Of a DNA stretch of 64,000 nucleotides, positions 8,161 to 19,415 are shown piece after piece (the first letter of the stretch is position 1; each line of letters opens with the position of its first letter). Origin of the DNA: Candidatus Tokpelaia sp. JSC085 (GTDB lineage Bacteria > Pseudomonadota > Alphaproteobacteria > Rhizobiales > Rhizobiaceae); assembly GCA_003331005.1 (NCBI GenBank), contig QENC01000001.1, positions 733,174-797,173 on the forward strand. Direction: 5' to 3'. Under the pieces are notes generated by a model, which was not told the DNA's origin, did not search any database, and was given only the letters and a program-made list of their open reading frames with translations. A program made the translations under genes and the position numbers.

Positions 8161-8577
8161 ATGACACGCGTAAAAAGAGGCGTTACCACCCATGCGAAAC
8201 ACAGAAAAATTCTAAAACAAGCAGAGGGTTTTTATGGGCGTCGAAAAAATACGATTCGCGCTGCAAAAGCTGCGGTTGATCGTTCAAAGCAGTACACTTA
8301 TCGTGATCGAAAAAACCGTAAACGCACTTTTCGCGCACTTTGGATTCAGCGTATTAATGCCGCCGTACGTAGAGAAAATTTGACATACAGTCGTTTTATT
8401 GATGGTTTATCGAAGAGTCGTATTGATGTTGATCGCAAGATTCTGTCCGATCTAGCAATTGAAAACCCGGCTGCATTTTCCGTTTTTGTCGCTTCGGCAA
8501 AAGAAGCTTTGGAATACTTGGAAACAACCATGTCTGGCGGCACACACAAAAAAACTACTAAGCGCGTCTGTAAGTGA
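8161..8577 (+). CDS. rplT: 50S ribosomal protein L20
   Basis: Start at the ATG at 8161 ([16 protein letters not shown]), preceded by GACAGGAAGAAG; the frame extends 7 codons upstream without family similarity. Conserved stretches are [40 protein letters not shown] and [13 protein letters not shown]20 is an early assembly protein of the large subunit. At 138 residues it is slightly longer than usual, with a basic tail ([10 protein letters not shown]) beyond the normal end near ALEYLE, which looks like a read-on extension. Downstream lies a terminator-like hairpin and then pheS. Confidence 0.95.
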   Translation: MTRVKRGVTTHAKHRKILKQAEGFYGRRKNTIRAAKAAVDRSKQYTYRDRKNRKRTFRALWIQRINAAVRRENLTYSRFIDGLSKSRIDVDRKILSDLAIENPAAFSVFVASAKEALEYLETTMSGGTHKKTTKRVCK

Positions 8578-8653
8578 TATTTCAAAGCGGATATCTGAGG
8601 TTATGTCATAAAGGATTCATAGTGCGCTTCATATGATTTATCTATAGAAAATA

Positions 8654-8688
8654 ACGGCCTTGCGTTTCTCTTGCGCGCGATCGGTCGT
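8654..8688 (+). terminator. Hairpin with T-rich tail upstream of pheS
   Basis: ACGGCC (8654-8659) pairs with GGTCGT (8683-8688) with one G-T wobble; the 3' arm runs into TTTATTTCTC. It lies 32 nt before the pheS ATG, so it may end rpmI-rplT transcription or act as an attenuator for pheST. No leader peptide rich in Phe codons is evident, so attenuation is only a possibility. Confidence 0.4.
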
Positions 8689-8720
8689 TTTATTTCTCAC
8701 TTGAAATAGTCAGGAAAATC

Positions 8721-9782
8721 ATGGGCAGTATTGAAATACTTGAGCAGAAAATCCGGAGCGCGATTGATACAGCAGAGTCCATTGAGGACCTCGAGGTTTT
8801 ACGTGTGAATACCTTGGGTAAGAAGGGAACGCTTTCCACACCCTTGAAAAGGCTTGGTTCAATGCCAAAAGAAGAACGCAAAGCCTTCGGCCTTGTTCTA
8901 AACAATCTCAAAAAACACATTGAAAGCCTACTCATCGAAAAACATAAACGATTCAAAAAAACAATGATTTTTCAACAGATTGAGCGTGAAAGCATCGATG
9001 TGACCCTTCCTGTTCGCCAAGACCCGACTGAGCGGGGACGGATTCATCCGATTACTCAAACGATTGATGAAGTCATAACTATTTTTTCGGATATGGGGTT
9101 CATGATTGCCACTGGACCGGATGTTGAAACCGATTACTACAATTTCACAGCGCTTAATTTTCCTATAGGACATCCAGCACGTGACATGCATGACACCTTT
9201 TTCTTTAACACGCATGAAAACGGTGAGCGTAAACTTCTAAGAACCCATACATCTCCAGTACAGATTCGTGCTATGGAAAAACAGAAACCGCCGATTCGTA
9301 TTGTTATCTCTGGAAAAGCATATCGGATGGATTCTGATGTCACACACTCACCTATGTTTCATCAGGTCGAAGGTCTTGTTGTTGATAGTACAGCAACGAT
9401 TGCCAACATGATGTGGATGCTTGAGCAGTTTTGCAAAACTTTTTTTGAAGTGTCTTCTAGGAAGATACGCTTTCGTCCTTCTTTTTTTCCATTCACTGAA
9501 CCATCTATGGAAGTCGATATTCAATGTGACTGTTCAAGCAGAAAAGTGAAATTCGGGACAGGTCATAACTGGATGGAAATTTTAGGTTGTGGTATGATTC
9601 ATCCCAATGTGCTGCGAACCTGTAACCTGGATCCAGAGATCTATCAGGGATTTGCTTGGGGTATGGGTGTTGACCGTATAGCAATGCTTAAATACGGTAT
9701 GCCAGACCTGCGGGATTTTTTCAATACTGATATCAGATGGCTGGAACACTATGGATTTTCCCCGCTTAATCCCAGTACTTAA
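8721..9782 (+). CDS. pheS: Phenylalanyl-tRNA synthetase, alpha subunit
   Basis: Catalytic subunit of the alpha2-beta2 class II synthetase that charges tRNA-Phe. An N-terminal coiled coil (about residues 1-85) is followed by the catalytic core: motif 1 region [19 protein letters not shown], motif 2 [20 protein letters not shown], the Phe-binding [13 protein letters not shown], and motif 3 [18 protein letters not shown]. 353 residues is normal. The start ATG follows AGTCAGGAAAATC. pheT follows after 83 nt. Confidence 0.96.
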   Translation: MGSIEILEQKIRSAIDTAESIEDLEVLRVNTLGKKGTLSTPLKRLGSMPKEERKAFGLVLNNLKKHIESLLIEKHKRFKKTMIFQQIERESIDVTLPVRQDPTERGRIHPITQTIDEVITIFSDMGFMIATGPDVETDYYNFTALNFPIGHPARDMHDTFFFNTHENGERKLLRTHTSPVQIRAMEKQKPPIRIVISGKAYRMDSDVTHSPMFHQVEGLVVDSTATIANMMWMLEQFCKTFFEVSSRKIRFRPSFFPFTEPSMEVDIQCDCSSRKVKFGTGHNWMEILGCGMIHPNVLRTCNLDPEIYQGFAWGMGVDRIAMLKYGMPDLRDFFNTDIRWLEHYGFSPLNPST

Positions 9783-9865
9783 ACTATGCTATAGCTATAT
9801 ATTCTATATAAAAACATTCTAATTATAAATGTTTTATAAGATCGTCAATAAGGTTTGGTTCTGCG

Positions 9866-12322
9866 ATGAAGTTTACATTGTCATGGTTAAAAGATCATCT
9901 TAAGAGTGATGAATCTCTAGAACAGATTGTTGATAAATTAACTGCGATTGGCCTTGAAGTTGAAAATGTAGATAACCGCTCAGCGCTTCAACCTTTCATT
10001 ATAGCGCGGATACTGACATCTGTAAAACATCCAGATGCGGATCAACTTCAGGTGCTTCGTGTTGAAACTGGAGAGAAAACCCCTGTGCAGGTTATTTGCA
10101 GTGCTGTTAATGCACGTGCAGGTCTCATTGGTGTATTTGCACCCTTTAATACTTATATTCCAGGATATAAGAAAATTCTATCTATAGCAACAATACGTGG
10201 TATAAAAAGTTTTGGCATGATGTGTTCTGAACATGAGTTGCTTTTATCAAACGAACATCATAAAATTATAGATCTTCCTGCAGATGCTCCGGTAGGTACT
10301 TCCTTTGCCATTTATGCAGGTCTTGATGATCCTATCATTGACATCAGCTTAACGCCGAATAGAGCTGACTGTGCAGGTGTCCATGGTATTGCCCGCGATC
10401 TTTTCGCCGCTGGTATCGGTACACTTAAGAAATCCAGAGTTCCAGCAATTCTAAGAAACAGCGAGAAGAATTCTGTAAAAGTTCGCTTGGTGTCCCATGG
10501 TAAACAATCACCTTGTCTTGGATTTTCTTGGAGAATGGTCAAAGACACTAGAAATGGTGCTTCCCCTCAGTGGATGCAACAACGTCTTATAGCTATAGAA
10601 CAGTGTCCTGTTAATGCATTGGTTGATATAACGAATTATCTGACATTCGATAGGTGTCGGCCTCTTCATATATTCGATGCTGACAAAATAGAAGGTGATC
10701 TTGCTATACGACAAGCATATGATGGAGAAAAACTTCTGGCTCTTAATGGTAAAGAATATACTCTTTCATCCAAAAATTGTGTTATCGCTGATAGAAACGG
10801 TATAGTCGCGATTGCTGGTATTATAGGTGGCAAAAATACTAGTTGTGATGCCACTACACGGAATATTATTGTTGAATCAGCATTGTGGAATCCACTCAGC
10901 ATTGCTCAGACAGGACGTGAATTCAATATAGTCAGTAATGCTCGTTATCGTTTTGAGCGTGGTGTTGATCCTGGTTTTATGATTCACGGCCTTGAATGTG
11001 CTACAAGGATGATTTGTGATATATGTGGTGGAAAACCAACAAATGCCGAAGTGATCTGTTTTGAAGAACCTGTTGAGCGAAAAGTCCTTTTTTCCTTTAC
11101 TGAAGTTAAACGACTGACAGGTCTTGAAATTCCAAAAGATAAAACACGCTCCATTCTAGCCTGTCTTGGTTTTAAGGTTGAAGACACAACCGAGGATAAA
11201 ATCGTAACGGTTAAAGTGCCAACTTGGCGACCAGATATCAGTGAAAAAGCAGATCTGGTTGAAGAGATCGTGCGTATTTATGGTATAAATAGGATAAAAC
11301 CACAACCGTTCACAATAGATCATACCATTCTGAGAAAACCGCCTGCCTTTTTGCAGAGCCGCAATGCGCGTATGATCTTGGCTGGCCGTGGTATGATGGA
11401 AGCCATTACTTGGTCTTTTATCTCTGAAAAAATGGCCCGCATGTTTGGTGGGGGCCATCCAGATCTCAAACTGAAAAATCCTATTTCTGACGATATGTCA
11501 GATATGCGTCCTTCCCTTTTGCCAGGATTAATTGTCGCTGCTCAACGCAACATCGCTCACGGCTTGACCGATTTAGCTCTTTTTGAAATTTCTGATGTTT
11601 ATAAGGGTCATGCTCCTGAAGAACAGCATCTTGTTGCTGGAGGAATACGGCATGGTACAGCAAAAATGACCGGATCCGGTCGTTTCTGGGCTAACAATGC
11701 TGGTTCTGTTGATGTTTTTGATGCTAAGGCTGATGCACTGGCTGTTCTGGCTTCATTCCGTATATCAACAAATGGATTGCAAATCGAAAGAGGGACGCCT
11801 TCATGGTATCATCCGGGGCGTTCTGGTATTATAAAACTTTCTCCTGAAGTGATTCTAGGTTATTTTGGCGAATTTCATCCTACAATACGAGAAGATCTAG
11901 ACATACAAGGACCACTGTGCTGCTTTGAAATTTTTATAAATGCAATTCCTGAAGCTAGGAAAAAAGTTAAGAAAATCCGTCCTCCTCTTTTATTGTCACC
12001 CTTACAGAAGGTGACACGTGACTTTGCATTTGTTGTTGATAGAACAGTTCCAGCAGCAAGTATCGTGCAAGCGACTTTAAATGCAGACAAGAAACTAATC
12101 CAATCTGTTCAAATCTTTGATCATTTTGAAGGAGCACATCTTGGTGCTGGGAAAAAATCTGTTGCGATAGAGATAACAATACAGCCGTTTGAACATACTT
12201 TAAAAGATGAGGATTTTGAAGTATTAAGCAGAAAAGTCATTAATAATGTCGTAAAAAAAACAAATGGAGTCTTACGTAAGGATCTTAATATTAATAATAA
12301 TAATTCTACGCGCTGCAGATGA
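9866..12322 (+). CDS. pheT: Phenylalanyl-tRNA synthetase, beta subunit
   Basis: 818 residues, full length. It starts with the characteristic MKFTLSWLKDHLKSDESLEQ, then the EMAP/tRNA-binding domain (KHPDADQLQVLRVETG, about residues 52-67), the B3/B4 editing region (SLTPNRADCAGVHGIARDLFA), the B5 domain with RYRFERGVDPGF upstream, the class II-like core and the C-terminal anticodon-binding FDX-ACB domain (SPLQKVTRDFAFVVD ... QIFDHFEGAHLGAGKKSVAI). It pairs with PheS. The last residues NINNNNSTRCR are low-complexity and probably neutral drift. Confidence 0.96.
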   Translation: MKFTLSWLKDHLKSDESLEQIVDKLTAIGLEVENVDNRSALQPFIIARILTSVKHPDADQLQVLRVETGEKTPVQVICSAVNARAGLIGVFAPFNTYIPGYKKILSIATIRGIKSFGMMCSEHELLLSNEHHKIIDLPADAPVGTSFAIYAGLDDPIIDISLTPNRADCAGVHGIARDLFAAGIGTLKKSRVPAILRNSEKNSVKVRLVSHGKQSPCLGFSWRMVKDTRNGASPQWMQQRLIAIEQCPVNALVDITNYLTFDRCRPLHIFDADKIEGDLAIRQAYDGEKLLALNGKEYTLSSKNCVIADRNGIVAIAGIIGGKNTSCDATTRNIIVESALWNPLSIAQTGREFNIVSNARYRFERGVDPGFMIHGLECATRMICDICGGKPTNAEVICFEEPVERKVLFSFTEVKRLTGLEIPKDKTRSILACLGFKVEDTTEDKIVTVKVPTWRPDISEKADLVEEIVRIYGINRIKPQPFTIDHTILRKPPAFLQSRNARMILAGRGMMEAITWSFISEKMARMFGGGHPDLKLKNPISDDMSDMRPSLLPGLIVAAQRNIAHGLTDLALFEISDVYKGHAPEEQHLVAGGIRHGTAKMTGSGRFWANNAGSVDVFDAKADALAVLASFRISTNGLQIERGTPSWYHPGRSGIIKLSPEVILGYFGEFHPTIREDLDIQGPLCCFEIFINAIPEARKKVKKIRPPLLLSPLQKVTRDFAFVVDRTVPAASIVQATLNADKKLIQSVQIFDHFEGAHLGAGKKSVAIEITIQPFEHTLKDEDFEVLSRKVINNVVKKTNGVLRKDLNINNNNSTRCR

Positions 12323-12430
12323 GGCTGTGCTACAGTCCCAACTATCATATACTCTTACTCTTTAAACATAAGATCGCCTTGGCGATAACAGATTTAAGAC
12401 AATAGACTACTGTTTGTTTAAGGTGACCTT

Positions 12431-13508
<1,078 letters not shown>

Positions 13509-13698
13509 CTATTTTATTTTCATAAGACCAACCAGTATAAGGACCTGTGATGATGGCTTTATACTCTTCTCAGCTGATAAAGCAGAGATATGGTCCGTCA
13601 TCCATATCCTCTCTAGAAAAATGTTGGAACATGTTTTTCTATGATACGTTTTATCTTAGCTATAACATTTTTTGATGTAATTTATCAGGAAATGATGA

Positions 13699-14358
13699 AT
13701 GTCAAGTCAGAACAAACCGATCCAATTTTACTATTGGCCGACGCCGAATGGCTGGAAAATAAGCATTATGTTGGAAGAGCTGAGTGTTCCGTATCATGTG
13801 AATTATGTGAATCTTGGAAGAGGGGAACAATTCAAACCAGAATTTCTTAAAATATCACCAAACAATCGGATCCCTGTCATTGTGGATCCAGAAGGGTCTG
13901 ATGGTCACGCCATACCCATTTTCGAGTCAGGTGCCATTCTTCTCTATCTGGCCCGCAAATTTGGTTGTTTTTATCCTGAGAATGGGCGCAAGCGCGTTTT
14001 GGTCGAGGAATGGCTGATGTGGCAAATGGCCGGGCTAGGTCCTATGTCAGGACAAGCCGGACATTTTCGGCTCTATGCATCAGAAAAGGTCCCTTATGCA
14101 ATTGAACGTTATACCAATGAAGTAAACCGCCTTTATGGAGTAATATTAGAATATCTGGCAGAGAGTTATTCCATTGCAGATATCGCCTGCATCGGTTGGG
14201 TGAGCAATTACATGGCCTATGATCAGACAATAGAGGATTTTCCACATCTTCATCGATGGCTTAGAACAATGCGTAAGCGACCTGCTGTACAAAAAGGCCT
14301 TGAACTTGGTCGACACATGAAAATAAATTTTTCAACATACGGGCAGGAACAGAACTAA
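13699..14358 (+). CDS. Glutathione S-transferase family protein (YfcG/Ure2p-like)
   Basis: 219 residues. The N-terminal thioredoxin-like domain has IQFYYWPTPNGWKISIMLEE, then NNRIPVIVDPEG and FESGAILLYLARK (the cis-Pro and Glu-Ser glutathione site). The C-terminal helical domain has EWLMWQMAGLGPMSGQAGHF and SYSIADIACIGWV. Between NRLYGVILEYLAE and SYSIADIAC about six or seven residues usual for the family (the Asp-arg-pro-tyr-Leu-ala-gly stretch) are missing, an in-frame deletion at the entry of the helix carrying the folding N-cap. This may weaken the fold. Likely role: disulfide/thiol reduction or detoxification; the exact substrate is unknown. Confidence 0.85.
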   Translation: MSSQNKPIQFYYWPTPNGWKISIMLEELSVPYHVNYVNLGRGEQFKPEFLKISPNNRIPVIVDPEGSDGHAIPIFESGAILLYLARKFGCFYPENGRKRVLVEEWLMWQMAGLGPMSGQAGHFRLYASEKVPYAIERYTNEVNRLYGVILEYLAESYSIADIACIGWVSNYMAYDQTIEDFPHLHRWLRTMRKRPAVQKGLELGRHMKINFSTYGQEQN

Positions 14359-14561
14359 CTGAACGATTTATTGCTAATAAGAAAATAATCTCACTCTAGA
14401 AATAAATGATAAGGGACAATTGGATACCATTGATTGATAGTGTATGTGTGCGCTATCACGATGAGTGGAATCTTGAAGAAGGGGATCAGCTTAAAAGATT
14501 GGCTAGGGGAGCAAGCCTTTCATGGGAATGGCTTCTGTTCAAGAAGATAGGGAGTGAAACA

Positions 14562-16001
14562 ATGTTTGAATTAATGAATGATTTTTTATGGTCTAAATTA
14601 TTAGTCGTTATATTGATCGGGATCGGATTATTATTCACGATCAGTTCGCGCTTCGTACAGTTTCGCTATTTTACGCGTATGTTCCGCATTTTAGTTTCCG
14701 GGCATCTCTTTTCTAAGAATCAAGAAGGGCATCTTAGTTCTTTTCAAGTTTTAATGCTGTCAGTTGCCGGGCGCGTCGGTGGTGGTAATATTGCTGGTGT
14801 CGCGGTTGCAATCACTCTTGGCGGTCCAGGAGCTGTCTTCTGGATGTGGGTTATGGGACTGATCGGTATGGCGACAAGCTTTGTTGAATGTACCTTAGCA
14901 CAAGCCTACAAACGGACTGCACCAGGTGGTGGTTACTTTGGTGGTCCAGCATTCTATATCATTCATGGTTTGGGTAGAAAATGGAAATGGCTTGCCAGTC
15001 TCTTTTCTGCCCTGCTATTTGTTACTTTTGGCTTTGGTTTTAACAGTGCACAGTCCTATGCAGTTGCTGTATCGTTGCACGATGCGTTCGACGTTTCTAC
15101 AATTGTTCTTTCTTTCGGGTTGGCTTGTGTTGTCGGTATCATCATTTCTGGTGGAATCAAGCGTATTGCAAAAATTGCTGATATCTTGGTGCCATTTATG
15201 GTGTTTGGTTATATACTGCTAGCATGTATTGTATTGGTATTGAATTTTCATTCAATTCCTTCCGCATTTTTCATGATTATCAAAAGTGCTTTTGGCTTTG
15301 AGCCTCTCGTCGGTGGAGGTATTGGTGTTGCAGTGACAATGGGTGTGCGTCGTGGTCTTTATTCAAGCGAGGCAGGACTCGGTAGTGCGCCTAATATCGC
15401 TGCTGTAGCAGATATTTCTCATCCGGTAGCTCAGGGTGTTGTACAGTCTTTCTCTGTTTTCATTGATACAATGGTTATATGTTCTTGCACAGCATTCATC
15501 ATTCTGCTTGGAGACGTTTATCAACCAGGCTCTGCTGAGATAACAGTCACAGGTGTTGCCCTGACGCAAGCATCATTGGCAGGTTTTATAGGTGTATGGG
15601 GGAGGCTTTTTATAAGTATTGCCCTCATGCTTTTCGGGTTTACAACAATTATCTATAATTACTACCTAGGTGAGAACAGTCTTGCCTGGTTTGGTTTTCA
15701 ACATAAGAGTATTATTATCGCTTACCGTATTATGGTTATTATTCTTTGCATGTGGGGCGCTACCTCAGATCTTAATACCATCTTCAGCTTTGCGGATATT
15801 ACAATGGGGCTTTTAGCAGTAGTCAATCTCTTGGCTATTACATTATTGATCAAACCGGCTTTGCGTCTAATACGTGATTACGATCATCAGATAGAACAAG
15901 GTATTGAAGAACCAGTTTTTGATGCCAGTGTGTTTGCACAGCATGGCATCGACAAAACTATATGGTGTAACAGTAAACGAGGGGGAAAAATCTGTAATTG
16001 A
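14562..16001 (+). CDS. Sodium:alanine/glycine symporter (AGCS family)
   Basis: Inner-membrane amino-acid/sodium symporter of 479 residues if it starts at the ATG at 14562 (MFELMNDFLWSKLLVVILIG); AGGGAGTGAAAC lies just ahead. The frame is open to 14406 but the extra residues are hydrophilic and unlike the family. Family signatures: SVAGRVGGGNIAGVAVAITL, APGGGYFGGPAFYI, RRGLYSSEAGLGSAPNIAA and ISHPVAQGVVQSFSVFIDT. Around ten hydrophobic segments are visible. It likely imports alanine or glycine, consistent with a host-dependent lifestyle. The gene stands alone between GST and tatA. Confidence 0.93.
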   Translation: MFELMNDFLWSKLLVVILIGIGLLFTISSRFVQFRYFTRMFRILVSGHLFSKNQEGHLSSFQVLMLSVAGRVGGGNIAGVAVAITLGGPGAVFWMWVMGLIGMATSFVECTLAQAYKRTAPGGGYFGGPAFYIIHGLGRKWKWLASLFSALLFVTFGFGFNSAQSYAVAVSLHDAFDVSTIVLSFGLACVVGIIISGGIKRIAKIADILVPFMVFGYILLACIVLVLNFHSIPSAFFMIIKSAFGFEPLVGGGIGVAVTMGVRRGLYSSEAGLGSAPNIAAVADISHPVAQGVVQSFSVFIDTMVICSCTAFIILLGDVYQPGSAEITVTGVALTQASLAGFIGVWGRLFISIALMLFGFTTIIYNYYLGENSLAWFGFQHKSIIIAYRIMVIILCMWGATSDLNTIFSFADITMGLLAVVNLLAITLLIKPALRLIRDYDHQIEQGIEEPVFDASVFAQHGIDKTIWCNSKRGGKICN

Positions 16002-16166
16002 TCTTAAAAAGACACACAGGTTTGAATTTTTTCAAATAAAACACAGCTTTGAAATGTTCTAGATTCTTAGACCAGGAGATAAGCAGTTATGTTTTCTACT
16101 GGTCTGCCTGTTATTGTGTGCCTAATGTGCTTTCTTGTTAAATCCTCTGGTCTAGGAGATGAATAC

Positions 16167-16406
16167 ATGAATCTTTTCGCGCCTCAGCATCTTATTCCGA
16201 TTCTCGTTCTTCTGTTTTTTTTATTTGGGCGTGGCAAAATTTCTGAATTTATGGGAGATTGCGCCAAGGGGATCAAGAGCTTTAAAAAGGGTTTACAGGA
16301 TGATGACGTCGTAGAGAAAGAGAAGGAGGAGTCTATTTCTGCTGCACCACGGGAAATGGGGACGCATGATACTATTAGATGCTATACTAATGGAACTGTG
16401 AAATGA
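16167..16406 (+). CDS. tatA: Sec-independent translocase protein TatA
   Basis: 79 residues starting at the ATG at 16167, with AGGAG 8 nt ahead; the open frame reaches back to 16089 but has no TatA similarity. One N-terminal membrane helix ([18 protein letters not shown]) leads through the FGRGKI hinge into the amphipathic helix [18 protein letters not shown], the TatA hallmark, then an acidic tail. TatA oligomers form the passage for folded proteins with twin-arginine signals. First gene of tatABC. Confidence 0.93.
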   Translation: MNLFAPQHLIPILVLLFFLFGRGKISEFMGDCAKGIKSFKKGLQDDDVVEKEKEESISAAPREMGTHDTIRCYTNGTVK

Positions 16407-16455
16407 TATCAGATCATCCTGCTTGCAACAAGCAAATACTGAGTGTCGCTTTTAT

Positions 16456-16869
16456 ATGTTCGGAATAGATAGTTCGGAACTGCTGATCATTGTGATTGTA
16501 TTGATTATCGTTGTTGGACCAGAGGATTTCCCAAAAATAATAGGTGTTTTTTGTACAGCAAAAGCACACATGCGTATTCTTACACAAGAGATTCGCGAAC
16601 TGCTTTCTGAAGCAGTGCATACAGCGGATATGAGTATACATAGCATCAAAACATCTGAGGATGATCAGCAGAAAAATATGGAACATGTTGATCATGATTG
16701 CCATTCTATCATACAGGATAAGGACATTGGAAAAGAGGATCCAGCTAAGTGGATTTCTTCACTTTCTGGTGAAAAATCTGAACCAGTATTGACAGATACA
16801 AGCAATGCCGTTGTTCATAGGACAAAGGAGAAAAGTAAGCGTGACTGTGCAGAAGAAGATAACGATTAA
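16456..16869 (+). CDS. tatB: Sec-independent translocase protein TatB
   Basis: 137 residues from the ATG at 16456. The N-terminal helix MFGIDSSELLIIVIVLIIVVGPEDFP matches the TatB signature, a polar SEL pair and the GPxDxP hinge, followed by a long amphipathic helix and a poorly conserved acidic tail. TatB with TatC forms the receptor for twin-arginine signal peptides. It starts 50 nt after tatA and is followed by tatC after 54 nt. The motif is written in two parts here: MFGIDSSELL then IVVGPEDFP. Confidence 0.9.
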   Translation: MFGIDSSELLIIVIVLIIVVGPEDFPKIIGVFCTAKAHMRILTQEIRELLSEAVHTADMSIHSIKTSEDDQQKNMEHVDHDCHSIIQDKDIGKEDPAKWISSLSGEKSEPVLTDTSNAVVHRTKEKSKRDCAEEDND

Positions 16870-16923
16870 GAAATATCAAAATCAAGGCAGGGGTTCAGGA
16901 CCGTCTCTGAGTCAGGTGCATGT

Positions 16924-17715
16924 ATGTCCTTTGACGTAAGCGATGCCTTACTTATAGACCATTTTAAAGAATTACGGCGACGTCTTATTGTCTCCTTATC
17001 TTTTTTTTTTCTTGCTTTCCTACTTTGCTTTATAGCAAAGGAATATATTCTTGATTTTTTATTGCTGCCTTACCAATGGGCTATGAAATTTTCTGGTGGG
17101 AATCCGAATGATATCCGTCTCCAGTCAACGCAGGTTCTTGAAACTTTTTTGACAAAGCTCAAGATTGCTGCTTTCGGTGGGATTGTGCTTGCCTTTCCTG
17201 TCATCGCGTTTCAGGGTTATTGCTTTATTGCACCGGGTTTGTATAAAAGTGAACGTTTGGCATTTTTTCCCTTCCTGATTGCTTCTCCTATTTTATTCCT
17301 CATAGGTTCGGCCTTCGTTTATTGTATCATTGCACCGCTTGTTCTGTGGTTCAGTCTTTTGCAACAGCTAACGCCAAAGACCTATCTTCAGATTGAGTTC
17401 ATTGCTAAAATTTCTGAATATCTTGATTTTATCACATCACTTATTCTAGCATTTGGACTGGTATTTCAATTGCCTGTGATAATTTCAATATTAGTGCGGA
17501 CAAATTTATTGAGTTGTGCAGTGCTGGTTGCAATCCGCAAATGGGCTGTTGTGATAGCTTTTATTATTGCAGCTATGGTTACCCCTTCTGATATGTTCAG
17601 TATGTTTGGTCTTGCCTTACCAATGATCATGCTCTACGAAGTATCCATTCTTGTGGCACGCGTGATTGAGAGAAAACGGAATAGAAAAGCGCAAGCTACG
17701 TCCGATAAATCATGA
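16924..17715 (+). CDS. tatC: Sec-independent translocase protein TatC
   Basis: 263 residues, six predicted membrane helices. The family signatures HFKELRRRLIVSL at the N-terminus and APGLYKSERLAFFPF in the first periplasmic-cytoplasmic turn are present, as is the FGLVFQLPVI region of TM5 and AAMVTPSDMFSM before TM6. The conserved Glu in LRRR-adjacent HFKEL and in YKSER are both kept. TatC binds the twin-arginine motif. Last tat gene; serS begins 39 nt later. Confidence 0.95.
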   Translation: MSFDVSDALLIDHFKELRRRLIVSLSFFFLAFLLCFIAKEYILDFLLLPYQWAMKFSGGNPNDIRLQSTQVLETFLTKLKIAAFGGIVLAFPVIAFQGYCFIAPGLYKSERLAFFPFLIASPILFLIGSAFVYCIIAPLVLWFSLLQQLTPKTYLQIEFIAKISEYLDFITSLILAFGLVFQLPVIISILVRTNLLSCAVLVAIRKWAVVIAFIIAAMVTPSDMFSMFGLALPMIMLYEVSILVARVIERKRNRKAQATSDKS

Positions 17716-17754
17716 TTTCTTCTGTATCAACAACTTTGCTTACAGGATTAAGCT

Positions 17755-19047
17755 ATGCTTGATATAAAATGGATTCGTAAAAATCCGAAAATGTTAGACA
17801 ATGCTCTTTTCTTGCGAAATGATGATCCAAAGGCTGATGCTGTACTGTTTGTTGATCAAAAGCGGCGTGCACATGTTAGAAGACTGCAGGAGATGCAAGA
17901 ACGGCACAATATTCTTTCAAAAGAAATTAAGAAAGCCATAGTTGCAGGTGATACAGTGCACGCTGAGGCACTAAAAAGTGAGGTATCCAAAATAAAAATC
18001 TATCTAGCCACAGCTAGCGATGAGGAACGTCGTTTGACACAGGTGCTTGAAGATATCTTGTCACGCCTACCAAACATTCCTCTTCAAGAGGTCCCCGTGG
18101 GTAGAAATGAGGAAGGGAATCTTGAAATCAGACAAGTTGGTGTACCACGTTCATTCAATTTTCCCCCGAAAGAGCATTATGATTTGGGTATAGCTATGCA
18201 GTGCATGGATTTTGAACGGGCTGCTCATATATCAGGGTCACGATTCACTGTGCTGTTGGGCAAGCTTGCATTTCTTGAACGTGCGATTGGTCAATTTATG
18301 CTTGATGTTCATACACGGGATCACGGTTATCAGGAAGTATCACCGCCTTTGCTGGTTCGGCATGACTCAGTATACGGTACGGCACAGCTTCCAAAATTTG
18401 CGGACGATCTATTTCGGACTACGGATGAACGCTGGCTTATTCCGACAGCGGAAGTACCGCTAACCAATCTTATGCGCGACGAGATACTTGATGCCTCTAT
18501 GCTTCCTTTGCGTTTTGCAGCACTGACTCCTTGCTTTCGCTCAGAGGCTGGTTCTGCTGGCCGTGACACATATGGCATGTTTCGTCAGCACCAATTCTGG
18601 AAAGTAGAAATGGTTTCTATTACTGATTCTGATTCATCTCTTGGTGAGCTCGAACGTATGACAGGATGTGCTGAAGAAATTCTCAAACGACTTGAATTAC
18701 CTTTCCGAACTGTTGTTCTTTGCACTGGCGATATGGGTTTCAGTGCCTGTAAAACTTATGATATTGAAGTGTGGTTACCCGGACAGAATAAATACCGTGA
18801 AATTGCAAGCTGTTCGCTTTGCGGAGATTTTCAGGCTCGTCGGATGAATATGCGCTATCGTTTAAAAGGGAAAAAGGCTCTTCACTTTGTTCATACACTC
18901 AATGGGTCGGGCACGGCAGTTGGTCGTTGTTTTATTGCTGTTCTGGAAAATTACCAACAATCAGATGGAAGAGTAATGATTCCAGCAGTCTTGAGACCTT
19001 ATATGAGAGGGCTTGAGGTTCTTGATCCCTATGAAGAGAATGTCTGA
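17755..19047 (+). CDS. serS: Seryl-tRNA synthetase
   Basis: 430 residues, class II. The N-terminal long antiparallel coiled coil (residues about 25-100) grips the tRNA-Ser long variable arm. Motif 2 [20 protein letters not shown] and motif 3 [18 protein letters not shown] are intact, and the Ser/ATP residues in [11 protein letters not shown] are present. The order tatABC-serS is the rhizobial one; surE and pcm, which commonly follow, are absent and a terminator hairpin comes instead. Confidence 0.96.
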   Translation: MLDIKWIRKNPKMLDNALFLRNDDPKADAVLFVDQKRRAHVRRLQEMQERHNILSKEIKKAIVAGDTVHAEALKSEVSKIKIYLATASDEERRLTQVLEDILSRLPNIPLQEVPVGRNEEGNLEIRQVGVPRSFNFPPKEHYDLGIAMQCMDFERAAHISGSRFTVLLGKLAFLERAIGQFMLDVHTRDHGYQEVSPPLLVRHDSVYGTAQLPKFADDLFRTTDERWLIPTAEVPLTNLMRDEILDASMLPLRFAALTPCFRSEAGSAGRDTYGMFRQHQFWKVEMVSITDSDSSLGELERMTGCAEEILKRLELPFRTVVLCTGDMGFSACKTYDIEVWLPGQNKYREIASCSLCGDFQARRMNMRYRLKGKKALHFVHTLNGSGTAVGRCFIAVLENYQQSDGRVMIPAVLRPYMRGLEVLDPYEENV

Positions 19048-19415
19048 AAGTTCTCAAAATACACCAGTGTGTCTGGTTTACAGAAAGGGCAAGGAAACAG
19101 ATGGAGAGGATGGTCAGAGCGCACTGAATGATGTTTGTTTACAACTAATGTATTTTTTGCAGGTGTGCACCACACCTGTTTTATTTGTTTTATGAAAACC
19201 GATCGCAATAATCGTCATTTGTTTGTCATGAGAGCAAGAATGAAAGAGCAGTATTAGCAGACATTCTTCCTTGTTCTTTCATTTTTTCCCCATCGATTAG
19301 ATCGTCTCCAGTTTGAGTTCCGGCTGTAATGCCCTTACCTAGGTCTGTCTTGCTGTTGGAGATTTTCTGCAGCAAGTCTACAATCAGTATGTTTCCAGCA
19401 CTGACAGGTGATTTT
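19048..19415. other. Spacer between serS and alaS
   Basis: About 370 nt without a supported gene. It holds the serS terminator hairpin (19160-19190) and then the alaS leader. In rhizobial relatives surE and pcm usually follow serS; nothing recognisable of either remains. Confidence 0.6.
19160..19190 (+). terminator. Rho-independent terminator after serS
   Basis: CAGGTGTG-CAC-CACACCTG is a perfect 8-bp stem with a 3-nt loop, followed by TTTTATTTGTTTT. Position 110 nt after the serS stop and orientation fit an intrinsic terminator for the tat-serS unit. This is the clearest such structure in the first half of the window. Confidence 0.75.
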
